From Parvularcula marina (GTDB taxonomy: Bacteria; Pseudomonadota; Alphaproteobacteria; Caulobacterales; Parvularculaceae), in assembly GCF_003399445.1 (NCBI RefSeq), contig NZ_QUQO01000001.1, positions 2,353,001 to 2,417,000 on the forward strand: DNA of 64,000 nt. Direction: 5' to 3'. Of this stretch, positions 35,982 through 44,417 are shown in pieces. The translations under genes and the position numbers were made by a program. The notes beneath the pieces were generated by a model that was not told where the DNA came from, did not search any database, and saw only the letters and a list, made by a program, of their open reading frames with translations. How positions within the stretch are numbered: position 1 is the first letter of the stretch; every line of letters begins with the position of its first letter.

Positions 35982-36587
35982 ATGGCTTTAAGCCTTCCTG
36001 ACCTGCCTTACGCCAAGGACGCTTTGGCACCCCATGTCTCGGCAGAGACCCTCGATTTCCACCACGGCAAGCACCACCAGAAATATGTCGATGTCGCCAA
36101 TGAAATGATCGAAGGCACGGACCTTGCCAATGCCTCGCTCGAAGAGATCGTCCGTGCCGCGCATAAATCCGGCAATCAGGGCCTCTTCAACAATGCGGCC
36201 CAGATCTGGAACCACAATGTCTACTGGCTGTCGATGAGCCCGAATGGCGGCGGTGAGCCAAAAGCCGGTTCCAAGGTCGCCGCAGCGATCAAGGACAGCT
36301 TTGGCTCTTATGGCGAATTCGCAGACGCCTTCAAAAAGGCTGGCGCGACCCAGTTCGGCTCGGGTTGGGCGTGGCTCGTGCACAAGGGCGGCAAGCTCGA
36401 GGTCCGCAAGACACCGAATGCGGAATGTCCGCTGACCGATGATGGCGCAACGACGCTCCTTACGATGGATGTATGGGAGCATGCCTACTATCTCGATTAC
36501 CAGAATAAGCGCCCAGACTATATGGAGCACTGGCTTAGTCACCTGGCGAATTGGGATTATGCAGAACAGCAACTCGCCAGTGTCTAA
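35982..36587 (+). CDS. sodB: Superoxide dismutase (Fe type)
   Basis: 201 residues, normal length. Dismutates superoxide to H2O2 and O2, in the cytoplasm (no signal peptide). Metal ligands: His in DFHHGKHHQKY (~24-34), His in IWNHNVYW (~74), Asp and His in MDVWEHAYYLDY (~160-171). The AAQIWNHNVYW and FGSGWAWLV motifs favour the iron form. ATG 35982 has GTGGAGAA upstream. The next gene begins 21 nt after the stop. Confidence 0.95.
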   Translation: MALSLPDLPYAKDALAPHVSAETLDFHHGKHHQKYVDVANEMIEGTDLANASLEEIVRAAHKSGNQGLFNNAAQIWNHNVYWLSMSPNGGGEPKAGSKVAAAIKDSFGSYGEFADAFKKAGATQFGSGWAWLVHKGGKLEVRKTPNAECPLTDDGATTLLTMDVWEHAYYLDYQNKRPDYMEHWLSHLANWDYAEQQLASV

Positions 36588-36608
36588 ATAATCCTCTAGA
36601 GGAGTGTC

Positions 36609-37508
36609 ATGGCTGATCCCGTGACGCTTCCCGATGAGATCACAGAAGAAGCCGTCCGCGTGACCGCGCGTGACGGCTTTTCCTTGTCCGCGCTGTGGCT
36701 GCGCCCGCCGGCGGCGAAAGGTGCGCTCCTGGTCTCAACCGGTACGGGCTATCCCAAGGAATTCTATCTGCGCTTTGCGCGGGCTGCGGCGGAGCGGGGC
36801 TTTGCCTGCCTCCTTTTTGACTGGCGCGGCATAGGCGGCTCGGCGCCTGAAGATCTCGCCGCGATGAAGATGGATTATTCAGACTGGGGACGGCTTGATT
36901 TCCCGGCCATGTTCGAAGCTTTGCGCGCGGGCAGCGGCACGGACGGCCCGCATCTTCATGTCGGACATTCGGCGGGCGGGCACATGGTCGGCTTTGCGGA
37001 TAATCATGCTCTCATCGATGCCCACGCCTTTATCTGTGTGGGATCGGGGTATTGGGGCAATCACCTTCTCTGGTATCGCCCGGCGGCGCTCTGGTTCTGG
37101 CATGGCTGGGGCGCCTGGTCCTTGGCGCAGCACGGCTATGTGAAGCGGGGTGGGGGCTGGACCGGTCGCCCGTTGCCGCGCGGCGTCTTTGAGACATGGA
37201 AACGCTGGTGCCATGACCCCAGCTATTACCGCCGGGAGCTGGAGGAAAAGCTCCGCCCTCATCATTTTGAGGACGTGACCGCGCCGATCCGCTCTTTCAT
37301 CTATAAGGATGATCCGATCGCGACGCCGAAGACGGGGCAGCACATGCTCGATGCCTATCCGAATGCGCCCTCGGAATTGGTGGTGGCATCAGCTGCTGAT
37401 TTCGGCCTCTCCGCCATCCGTCATGACGGACCGTTCCCAAAACGCTCCCTCGCTGCGGCAGAGCCTGTGCTGGAGTGGCTGGATAGTTTTCTGATCGTTG
37501 AGAGGTGA
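36609..37508 (+). CDS. Alpha/beta hydrolase
   Basis: 299 residues. A Ser-aminopeptidase-type lid-bearing hydrolase: LLVSTGTGYPKEFYLRFA (~40), LLFDWRGIGGSAPE, nucleophile elbow GHSAGG (~Ser119), and AAADFGLSAIRHDGPF (His) near the end. Matches the Atu3572-like hydrolase group by pattern. Substrate unknown. It follows sodB by 21 nt and may share its message. Confidence 0.84.
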   Translation: MADPVTLPDEITEEAVRVTARDGFSLSALWLRPPAAKGALLVSTGTGYPKEFYLRFARAAAERGFACLLFDWRGIGGSAPEDLAAMKMDYSDWGRLDFPAMFEALRAGSGTDGPHLHVGHSAGGHMVGFADNHALIDAHAFICVGSGYWGNHLLWYRPAALWFWHGWGAWSLAQHGYVKRGGGWTGRPLPRGVFETWKRWCHDPSYYRRELEEKLRPHHFEDVTAPIRSFIYKDDPIATPKTGQHMLDAYPNAPSELVVASAADFGLSAIRHDGPFPKRSLAAAEPVLEWLDSFLIVER

Positions 37509-37511
37509 CCC

Positions 37512-38249
37512 TCAGCGCTTCTCCATCTCCGCCTGGACAGCGGTGAGGAGGGTCTCGGCGTCTTTTTCGATGCCGGTCAGGCGGTCATACTGCCAGTAAG
37601 AGAGAAAGCTCGCCATTTTCACAAAACCGAGAAATGATTTGTCCGTCTTCGCCAGATCAACGGTCTCACTAAGACTCGCGCGGTCGGCCATGCCGACACC
37701 ATTCTCGCGCGTCCAGTCGAGCATCCCTTCCGCCTGGTTCAGCAGGATATTGTCGTCACCGCGCTGACGATCCATGCGGTCATAATAGCCGGTCAGGTCT
37801 TTCACCAGAGACCGGTTTGAAATGACGCCAATCCTCCCTGTCTGGATCAATTCTTCAAACGTGCTGTTTGAGCTGACCATGAAAAAATAAGCCGTGAGAT
37901 TTGCGTAAGGGTAATCATCAAACGCGCCATTGGACGGCAAGTCGCGATCAATCGGCGCGAAGAAGGTTGGGCGGTCAAGTTCCGGTGCGGCCTCGGCCAG
38001 AATGGCTTCGGCGGTTGCGAGGCGTTGTAGCGACAGCGTCTGTCCGGCGCGGGCCTGCGACAGGTCCGCCTCAAGATTGACGGCGAGTTCGGCAAGATAA
38101 CGCCGCTCGTCACGGCGGTCGTGTCGCGCCTCGTTCCAGTTCGTGATTTGAAAGGCGATCAGAATGCCAGCCACAACGATAATGAAGTCGAGAAAGACAG
38201 CCGCCCAGTTATGTGTACGGACATGTTTCATGACGCGGCGCAGAAGCAC
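37512..38249 (-). CDS. DUF6090-like single-pass membrane protein
   Basis: 245 residues. An N-terminal amphipathic/basic segment is followed by one membrane helix (AVFLDFIIVVAGILIAFQITNW; ~14-35) and the WNEARHDRRDERRYL motif typical of this family, then a helical domain. I choose GTG 38247-38249, which has AGGGG seven bases upstream; a TTG at 38264 and ATG at 38231 are alternatives. Function unknown. Confidence 0.7.
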   Translation of the reverse strand: MLLRRVMKHVRTHNWAAVFLDFIIVVAGILIAFQITNWNEARHDRRDERRYLAELAVNLEADLSQARAGQTLSLQRLATAEAILAEAAPELDRPTFFAPIDRDLPSNGAFDDYPYANLTAYFFMVSSNSTFEELIQTGRIGVISNRSLVKDLTGYYDRMDRQRGDDNILLNQAEGMLDWTRENGVGMADRASLSETVDLAKTDKSFLGFVKMASFLSYWQYDRLTGIEKDAETLLTAVQAEMEKR

Positions 38250-38359
38250 AAATATTCCCCTCAATTTCTCGGGGCACCATAGGGCGGTTCGAAAGCTGAA
38301 TTAAAGGGGACGCATTTTCCGCAAGCATATCAATCTATTCTTGCCGGTGCGCGCTTACT

Positions 38360-39409
38360 CTATTCGCGCGATTTGCCCGCAAATTCGGTGACCGCTGCGA
38401 CCATCGGCGCGGAGATTGCGTCTTCTTCAAGGAGGAGGCAGTGCCCGGCCTCGGGCAATTCGATCCGTGTGCAGTGGGGCAGTTTTTCATCGCAGGCGGT
38501 GATCGTCCGCGCATAATCGAGGATCTGGTCGCGCTCTGCCGTGATCATCAGGATGTCCGCGTCAACGCCTTTCAAAACATCCGTCTCGGCAAGATAGCGG
38601 CCGGACCGGTCAAACCCCGTCGCCCATTCCATGGTGATCCCGCCAATGCGGAATTCAGGGTGCAGGGCGAAGATCGCATCCTTGTTATAGATCCGGTCGG
38701 GCCGGGTCGCACAGCCATAGCCCTCAAGGGAGAGATCCCATTTGGGCGTCCACTGACCTTGTGTCGGCGCATAGCGGTGACCATAGCCCAGATCCGTCAG
38801 TCCCCCCATGATCCCGTTGATCACGCCCGTCGGCATGCCCGGGGTCTGGAGCGCGAGACCCGGGACGATTAGCGCGATGCGGTCCGCCTCAATCATGCCG
38901 TCCGCTGCACCGCGTAAGGTGACATGTGCGCCGAAGCTCTCCCCGACCAGCGTCACGGGTGAGGTGGCGGCTGACTGCCGCTCAGCCATAAAGCCGCCTA
39001 GGACGTCCGCATACCATGCAAAATTGCCGGAGATGGGCCGCTCGGGGAAATCGGCCCGCCGCGTTGAGCCGCCCTGTCCGGGCAGATCGACGGCGATGAC
39101 GGTAAAGCCCGCCTCGTGCCACGCGGTCAGGAAATCGCCATAGGCTTCGATATAGTTGGAGAAGCCGGGCACGAAGATCAGCGTACCGCGATCCTCTGCC
39201 GCGCGCGCTTCGCCCCAGCGCATCTGCCCGCCCTCATAAGGGTAGCTCGCCCATTGCCAGCCTGGCGGCATCGGCACGGGGTTCTCGGCCAGATAGGCAT
39301 GGGCCCGCTCGATTTCCGCAGGCCCACTCTGATGTGAGTGATTGCGCGGCACCGGCAGGAGAAGAGCCAGGCCGCAAAGGACGGTGATGACGATCAGTGC
39401 AGTCTTCAC
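38360..39409 (-). CDS. Membrane-anchored alpha/beta hydrolase (lysophospholipase-like)
   Basis: 349 residues. The N-terminus (MKTALIVITVLCGLALLLPV) is a signal anchor. Hydrolase motifs: LIFVPGFSNYIEAYGDFL, VIAVDLPGQGGSTRR, nucleophile GESFGAH (~168), Asp in MITAERDQILDYA and His in PEAGHCLLLEEDA. This is the monoglyceride lipase / lysophospholipase (Hydrolase_4) pattern. Substrate unknown; probably acts at the periplasmic side. Eighteen nt from the FKBP gene stop-to-start, so they may be co-transcribed. Confidence 0.84.
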   Translation of the reverse strand: MKTALIVITVLCGLALLLPVPRNHSHQSGPAEIERAHAYLAENPVPMPPGWQWASYPYEGGQMRWGEARAAEDRGTLIFVPGFSNYIEAYGDFLTAWHEAGFTVIAVDLPGQGGSTRRADFPERPISGNFAWYADVLGGFMAERQSAATSPVTLVGESFGAHVTLRGAADGMIEADRIALIVPGLALQTPGMPTGVINGIMGGLTDLGYGHRYAPTQGQWTPKWDLSLEGYGCATRPDRIYNKDAIFALHPEFRIGGITMEWATGFDRSGRYLAETDVLKGVDADILMITAERDQILDYARTITACDEKLPHCTRIELPEAGHCLLLEEDAISAPMVAAVTEFAGKSRE

Positions 39410-39427
39410 CGCCCCGCAATGCTCCTG

Positions 39428-40579
39428 TTACTGACCGCCCTGATCGGCCGGTTTCTCGATGGCGAGGAGTTCGACATCAAAGACCAGTGCCTGCTCCGGG
39501 CCGATCGGGCCGCCCGGCGTGCCCATCTCGCCATAGGCGAGCTCGGAGGGGATATAAAAGCGGTATTTGTCGCCCGCATTCATCAGGCCAACACCTTCCG
39601 TCCACCCCGGAATGACCCGGTTGAGAAGGAAGCTGATCGGCTTGTCGCTGTCTGCCGGCTCTTCGCCCTCATAGGACTCATCAAAGACGGTCCCGTCGGG
39701 CAGCGTGCCGCGGTAATGCACCGTGACCTGATCGGTCGGGGCAGGGGAGGCACCTTCGCCGCCATCCTCGAGCACTTCATAAAGGATGCCCGATTCGGTC
39801 GACATGATGCCGTCTTTGGCTTTCACTTCTTCGAGGAAAGCGGTGGAGGCGGCGCGGTTCTCAGCCAGCATGGCCTCATAGGCTTCGCGCTGGGCGGCCT
39901 CTGCAGCTTCCTGCTCGGCTTCCGCATCGGCGATGATCTGCTCCTGCTCGGCAAGAATTTCGGCGCGGCGGTCATCCTCATCGGCGCCGACGCGCTCGAC
40001 CAGCTCAAGGTCGAAGACAAGATCTGTGTAGGGCGGGAAGATGCTGTGTCCGCCAAGCTCTTCATAGTGGGCGTCGACAACATTGAAGGGAACGATCAGG
40101 CGCGCGCGCTCACCTTCGCTCATTGCGGCCAGGCCCTGCGGCACGCCGGGGATCGGGATCGCCGACCAGCTCTCAAGATCAGGGACAATCGGGGAGGGGA
40201 TCACCAGCGGCCCGCCGCCGTCAGAGCGGGTGTCCTGAAGGATATTGCCGTCAATCGTCGTGCCGGTGAAATGAAAGCGGACCATGTCCCCTTCGGCCAG
40301 CTTCTCGCCGTTGCCTTCGGTCATGGTTTCGATCAGCAGCCCGCCATCGATTTCCCGCACACTGTCCTTGGCGCGCTCGGCGGCGAGGAATTCATCGCTC
40401 TTCTTCTTATTGATGGCGGCATAGTCGATCTCCGGCGCATCGGGGATCGAGACTTCGCCGGTCGGCTCCATCGGATCGATTTCCGGAGTGTCGGGCTTGT
40501 CGGCATCGCCCTTGTCACCGCCGCAGGCAGCAAGAAGAGCGGAGGCCGCGATGGCGGCGCCGAAAAATTTTCTGGTCAT
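39428..40579 (-). CDS. FKBP-type peptidyl-prolyl isomerase lipoprotein, two domains
   Basis: 383 residues. Lipobox LAAC (MTRKFFGAAIAASALLAAC) and an acidic linker, then a first FKBP domain (~80-200: VRFHFTGTTIDGNILQDTRS; PQGLAAMSEGERARLIVP), a coiled Ala/Glu-rich segment (~205-255) and a second FKBP domain (~260-380: VTVHYRGTLPDGTVFDESYE; NRVIPGWTEGVGLMNAGD; YRFYIPSELAYGEMGTPG). Tandem FKBPs with a helical linker act as periplasmic folding catalysts and chaperones. The second domain keeps the proline-binding residues better than the first. Confidence 0.92.
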   Translation of the reverse strand: MTRKFFGAAIAASALLAACGGDKGDADKPDTPEIDPMEPTGEVSIPDAPEIDYAAINKKKSDEFLAAERAKDSVREIDGGLLIETMTEGNGEKLAEGDMVRFHFTGTTIDGNILQDTRSDGGGPLVIPSPIVPDLESWSAIPIPGVPQGLAAMSEGERARLIVPFNVVDAHYEELGGHSIFPPYTDLVFDLELVERVGADEDDRRAEILAEQEQIIADAEAEQEAAEAAQREAYEAMLAENRAASTAFLEEVKAKDGIMSTESGILYEVLEDGGEGASPAPTDQVTVHYRGTLPDGTVFDESYEGEEPADSDKPISFLLNRVIPGWTEGVGLMNAGDKYRFYIPSELAYGEMGTPGGPIGPEQALVFDVELLAIEKPADQGGQ

Positions 40580-40658
40580 AGCGATGTCTCCATCTGGAAT
40601 CGGGGAATGATGAATTTCGATTTTTTTCGGGTCTCCCCTAGCCCTGACGGGCTCGCAA

Positions 40659-40673
40659 TTAAAGGCTTGTTAA
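40659..40673 (+). promoter_or_regulatory. CtrA-binding-site match upstream of nrdA
   Basis: TTAA-AGGCTTG-TTAA followed by C, an exact TTAA-N7-TTAA(C) consensus for the cell-cycle regulator CtrA. It lies 118 nt before the nrdA start; a GANTC site (GAATC, 40597-40601) is 58 nt further upstream. The combination suggests cell-cycle timing of dNTP synthesis; binding is inferred. Confidence 0.6.
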
Positions 40674-40790
40674 CCCGAAAAGCGCGACGTGGTTACTCCT
40701 GTGTAAAACCATATCTTGACCGTGAAGCGTTATGCACCTCTAGATGTGGTGCCCAGCAAGGACGGTTTGGGGAACAAGAGAGGAACAAAA

Positions 40791-42689
40791 ATGCGCGACC
40801 TTTCCATGACCGAAACGGCCCGGAAAACAGTTGAGGAAACGGTGACGGCACCGGCCCAGCCCGCCGCCGAACCCAAATCCGACGCTCGTCCGGTCCTCAA
40901 AGTCGTCCGCGAGGTTCAGGTCGACCGGTCGCGCGATGCCCTGCTGACGGATTTCGGCAAAAAGACCATGGATGACCGCTATCTGCTCGAGGGCGAAAGC
41001 TATCAGGACATGTTTGCCCGGGTCGCGACCGCCTATGGCGATGACGCTGACCACGCCCAGCGCATCTATGACTATATCTCGAAGCTCTGGTTCATGCCGG
41101 CGACCCCCGTCCTCTCGAATGGCGGCGCGAAACGCGGCCTGCCGATCTCCTGCTTCCTCAATGCGGTGGGTGATTCGCTCGACGGCATTGTCGGGACATG
41201 GAACGAGAATGTGTGGCTTGCGTCCAATGGCGGCGGCATCGGCACCTATTGGGGCCAGGTCCGCTCGATCGGCGAGACGGTGAAGGGCCAGGGCAAAACG
41301 TCTGGCATCATTCCTTTCATCCGCGTGATGGATTCGCTGACCCTTGCGATCAGCCAGGGCTCGCTGCGCCGCGGCTCGGCCGCCTGCTATCTCGACATCC
41401 ACCACCCGGAAATCGAGGAGTTCCTCGAAATCCGCAAACCCTCCGGCGACTTCAACCGTAAATCGCTGAACCTGCATCACGGCCTCAACATCACCGATGA
41501 GTTCATGGAAGCGGTCGCGGCGGATGAGGAATTCGGCCTGCGCTCGCCCAAGACCAATGAGGTCATCCGTACCGTGAGCGCCCGCAAGCTGTGGCAGAAG
41601 ATCCTTGAGATCCGCCTGCAGACGGGTGAGCCCTATCTCATCTTCTCGGACACGGTGAACCGCGCCATGGCCAAGCACCAGCGCGATCTGGGGCTGAAGG
41701 TCTCGACCTCGAACCTCTGTGCCGAGATCATGCTGCACACCGGCAAGGACCATCTAGGCAATGAGCGGACGGCCGTTTGCTGCCTCTCCTCGATCAATGC
41801 CGAGAAATATTTCGAGTGGAAGGACGAGCCGCGCTTCGTCGAAGACGTCATGCGCTTCCTCGACAACGTGCTTGAAAGCTTCATCCAGGAAGCGCCGACG
41901 GAAATGGCGAAGGCCGTTTACTCAGCACAGCGCGAGCGCTCGGTCGGTCTCGGCCTCATGGGCTTCCACTCCTTCCTGCAGGAAATGGGCGTGCCGTTCG
42001 AAAGCGCGATGGCCAAATCGTGGAACATCCGTCTCTTCAAACATATCCGGATGGGCGCGGACGCCGCATCGGTGAAACTCGCCGAGGAACGTGGGCCATG
42101 TCTGGATGCGGAAGAACGCGGCATCAAACAGCGCTTCAGCCACAAAATGGCGATTGCGCCGACGGCGTCGATCTCGATCATCTGCGGCGGCGCGTCCCCT
42201 TGCATCGAGCCGATCCCGGCCAATGTCTATACGCACAAGACCCTGTCGGGCTCCTTCACGGTCAAGAACCGCGCGCTTGAGCAGCTCCTTGAAGACAAGG
42301 GCCTGAACGATGATGACACCTGGGCCTCGATCCTCGAGCATGAAGGCTCGGTCCAGCATCTTGATTGTCTGTCTCAGGACGAAAAGGACACGTTCAAGAC
42401 GGCGTTCGAAATCGACCAGCGTTGGGTCATCGACCTTGCCGCCGACCGCGCACCCTTCATCTGCCAGTCCCAGTCGATCAATGTCTTCATCCCCGGTGAT
42501 GTCGACAAATGGGATCTGCACATGCTGCACTGGACCGCGTGGGAGAAGGGCGTGAAGTCGCTCTACTACTGCCGCTCCAAATCCGTTCAGCGTACGGCCT
42601 TTGCCGGCGGCAAGGGACGCGAGGAAAATGTCTCCCCGATGCTCCTGCCGGAGAAGACGGATTATGACGAGTGTCTGGCGTGTCAGTGA
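40791..42689 (+). CDS. nrdA: Ribonucleoside-diphosphate reductase large subunit
   Basis: 632 residues from ATG 40791 with AGAGAGGA upstream; the frame is open to 40716. Reduces ribonucleotides to deoxyribonucleotides. Motifs: LWFMPATPVLSNGG (~92-105), LPISCFLNAVGDSLDGI (active-site Cys), NGGGIGTYWGQVRSIGE, SNLCAEIMLHTG (thiyl Cys), ASISIICGGASPCIEPI, the radical-path Tyr pair SLYYCRSKSV and C-terminal ECLACQ redox pair. No N-terminal ATP-cone is evident, so dATP inhibition may be absent. nrdB is not adjacent in this window. Confidence 0.94.
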   Translation: MRDLSMTETARKTVEETVTAPAQPAAEPKSDARPVLKVVREVQVDRSRDALLTDFGKKTMDDRYLLEGESYQDMFARVATAYGDDADHAQRIYDYISKLWFMPATPVLSNGGAKRGLPISCFLNAVGDSLDGIVGTWNENVWLASNGGGIGTYWGQVRSIGETVKGQGKTSGIIPFIRVMDSLTLAISQGSLRRGSAACYLDIHHPEIEEFLEIRKPSGDFNRKSLNLHHGLNITDEFMEAVAADEEFGLRSPKTNEVIRTVSARKLWQKILEIRLQTGEPYLIFSDTVNRAMAKHQRDLGLKVSTSNLCAEIMLHTGKDHLGNERTAVCCLSSINAEKYFEWKDEPRFVEDVMRFLDNVLESFIQEAPTEMAKAVYSAQRERSVGLGLMGFHSFLQEMGVPFESAMAKSWNIRLFKHIRMGADAASVKLAEERGPCLDAEERGIKQRFSHKMAIAPTASISIICGGASPCIEPIPANVYTHKTLSGSFTVKNRALEQLLEDKGLNDDDTWASILEHEGSVQHLDCLSQDEKDTFKTAFEIDQRWVIDLAADRAPFICQSQSINVFIPGDVDKWDLHMLHWTAWEKGVKSLYYCRSKSVQRTAFAGGKGREENVSPMLLPEKTDYDECLACQ

Positions 42690-42794
42690 TGGGGTGAGAG
42701 GTAGCGATTATTGCCCTCAGGAGAAGAAAAGCGCTAAATACACTTAGAGCATGTTGCGGAGACGCAAGGTGTCTGGGAGCGAACTAATCCACGA

Positions 42795-43286
42795 TTGATC
42801 GCATATGAAGCTGCGTCCCACCAATACGGGACAATTGCAGTAAAGAATGCTTATATCTTGAATGGTGGGGCTCTAGTGATTTTTCCGGCTTTTCTTGCTG
42901 CTGTGCAAGAGAGTGGTGCATTTATTCCGGCAAAAGATATTCTTTGGGCGGCTGGTTTTTATATATCGGGTATAATTTTCGCTAGTTTTGCCGTGCTTTG
43001 TGGTTATTTGAATTTTCAGTGGCATTCGCATAAAGTTCAGTATGAGCGTGGAAGAGACCTGCTGCTGATCAAAGAATATTATGATATTGATACGTATCAT
43101 CGATTAAAAAGCTATCGAGACGAAACGCTTGAGTGGTATAAGGAAAAGTCAGAAGGATCGTCAAAATTGATAGGGCGCTCCTTTTTTGTAGGTGTGATAT
43201 CAGGGGCATTGTCATATGTATGCTTCCTGCCAGGAACTTGGTTTGCTGGCAAAGCAATACTGATGATTAGTGGTGCCTCAGTATAG
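42795..43286 (+). CDS. Membrane protein of unknown family, start unclear
   Basis: 163 residues from a TTG at 42795. The frame is open back to 42738 without any ATG/GTG/TTG, and the extra codons (LEHVAETQGVWERTNPRL) read like protein, so the true start may be lost. Three hydrophobic segments: ILNGGALVIFPAFLAAV, ILWAAGFYISGIIFASFAVLCGY and VGVISGALSYVCFLPGTWFAG, around a charged helical loop. Base composition is visibly richer in A and T than its neighbours, with poor codon match, suggesting transfer. It abuts the repeat array. Family not recognised. Confidence 0.55.
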   Translation: MIAYEAASHQYGTIAVKNAYILNGGALVIFPAFLAAVQESGAFIPAKDILWAAGFYISGIIFASFAVLCGYLNFQWHSHKVQYERGRDLLLIKEYYDIDTYHRLKSYRDETLEWYKEKSEGSSKLIGRSFFVGVISGALSYVCFLPGTWFAGKAILMISGASV

Positions 43287-43369
43287 CAGGCAATTAGATT
43301 GCATAACCATCCGCATGCGATGTTTCGTCCAAGTGCGGACCTCGGCATTCCCAGAACCCACCCAACCAT

Positions 43370-43495
43370 CCGCTCATCCCCGCGCAGGCGGGGATCCGCC
43401 TCTGATGCGCTGATCTCTCATTTTTGGAGAGTGGAAAGACAGGTCCCAACCCTCATCCCTTAAGACCAGATGCCCGCCTGCGCGGGCATGAGCGG
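43370..43495. repeat. Terminal-inverted-repeat element, copy 1 (126 bp)
   Basis: Starts CCGCTCAT and ends ATGAGCGG; the 26-bp ends are inverted copies with two mismatches. Each end holds its own palindrome: ATCCCCGC-GCAG-GCGGGGAT on the left, ATGCCCGC-CTGC-GCGGGCAT on the right. No coding capacity. Confidence 0.85.
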
Positions 43496-43587
43496 GGTGA
43501 GAGAGCTAGCAGGACGGATTACGTAGCCATCCGCCTGCGGTGTTTCGTCTAGGTGAACCCCGGCATTTTCAGAACCTACCCCACCAT

Positions 43588-43713
43588 CCGCTCATCCCCG
43601 CGCAGGCGGGGATCCGCCTCTGCGGCGCCGGTCTCTCGTTCTCGATGAGTGGGAAGACAGAGCCCAACCCGCATCACACAAGACCAGATGCCCGCCTGCG
43701 CGGGCATGAGCGG
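43588..43713. repeat. Terminal-inverted-repeat element, copy 2 (126 bp)
   Basis: Same length and ends as copy 1, with loops GCAG (left) and CTGC (right). The interior differs from copy 1 at many positions, so the copies are not recent duplicates. Confidence 0.85.
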
Positions 43714-43807
43714 GGTGAGAGAGCTAGCAGGACGGATTACGTAGCCATCCGCCTACGGTGTTTCGGCCAAGAGCGAACCCCAGCATTCCCAGAACTCACC
43801 CCACCAT

Positions 43808-43933
43808 CCGCTCATCCCCGCGAAGGCGGGGATCTGCCTCTGAGGCACCGATCTCTCATTCTCGGTGAGTGGGAAGACAGAGCCCAACCCTCATCCCTCA
43901 AGATCAGATGCCCGCCTTCGCGGGCATGAGCGG
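43808..43933. repeat. Terminal-inverted-repeat element, copy 3 (126 bp)
   Basis: Same length and ends, but loops are GAAG (left) and CTTC (right): both ends changed together so the two stay complementary. It ends 36 nt before the GIY-YIG start codon. Confidence 0.85.
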
Positions 43934-43969
43934 GGTGAGAGGGAAAGAGAAATATGCTAACCCCACGCC

Positions 43970-44257
43970 ATGGCGTTCTATGTCTACATGGTGACCAATC
44001 GGCCCGGCGGGGTGATTTATACAGGGCATACGGAAGATATCGAGAACCGGACATGGGAGCACCGCGAACAAATCCGCAAAGGCTTCGCGTCGAAATATAA
44101 TTGCTCTCGTCTCGTCTGGTATGAAATCCACGAGGCACGCGAAGATGCCTTCACTCGTGAGCGACAGATCAAAAAATGGAACCGGGCGTGGAAAATGCGC
44201 CTGATTGAAGAGACAAATCCCGACTGGGTTGATCTGTTCAACAGCCTCTTTGGCTGA
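43970..44257 (+). CDS. GIY-YIG nuclease-domain protein
   Basis: 95 residues, a single-domain GIY-YIG protein of the YhbQ/UvrC-like size class. Motifs: FYVYMVTNRPGGVIYTGHTED (GIY as VYM, YIG as IYTG), NRTWEHREQIRKGFASKY (catalytic Arg/His region), LVWYE, and RERQIKKWNRAWKMRLIEE (Glu, Lys). These nick or cut DNA; many copies occur as cargo-like genes in alphaproteobacteria. It sits between a triple array of inverted-repeat elements and a fourth partial element, a context pointing to a role in, or dependence on, those repeats. Confidence 0.9.
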   Translation: MAFYVYMVTNRPGGVIYTGHTEDIENRTWEHREQIRKGFASKYNCSRLVWYEIHEAREDAFTRERQIKKWNRAWKMRLIEETNPDWVDLFNSLFG

Positions 44258-44270
44258 GCTTCATTTTCCT

Positions 44271-44320
44271 CCGCTCATCCCCGCACCGGCGGGGATCCGC
44301 CTCTGAGGCGCCGGCTCTCC
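44271..44320. repeat. Partial fourth copy of the inverted-repeat element
   Basis: The left end recurs exactly (CCGCTCAT, palindrome ATCCCCGC-ACCG-GCGGGGAT, then CCGCCTCTGAGGCGCCGG) 14 nt after the GIY-YIG stop, but the sequence diverges after about 50 bp and the right end is missing. Confidence 0.8.
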
Positions 44321-44417
44321 ACCCGTCAAGCCGCGGGATGACGGCGCTAAGTTCGAAGGGCAGCGGATCTTTAGGCAGCCACTTTGCCTTGGGCGAAAGT
44401 CCGGCTAGAGGCGCGCG

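Larger units (their letters stand above)
43300..43950. repeat. Tandem array with ~219-bp period, three copies
   Basis: The array repeats with periods of 218 and 220 bp. Each unit is a 126-bp element with terminal inverted repeats (listed separately) plus a 92-94 bp spacer containing ...GCAGGACGGATTACGTAGCC.... The spacer also precedes the first element (from about 43300), so roughly three full units are present. Frames inside the array are repeat-derived and I do not call them genes. The array fills the 683-nt gap between the AT-rich membrane gene and the GIY-YIG gene. Confidence 0.9.

Noticed and set aside
43540-43929. Open frame across the repeat array
   Set aside because: It consists of repeat units translated in frame and has no independent support.
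43300-43950. Repeat array as CRISPR
   Set aside because: Units are 126 bp with 92-94 bp similar spacers, far outside CRISPR repeat and spacer size, and no cas genes are near.
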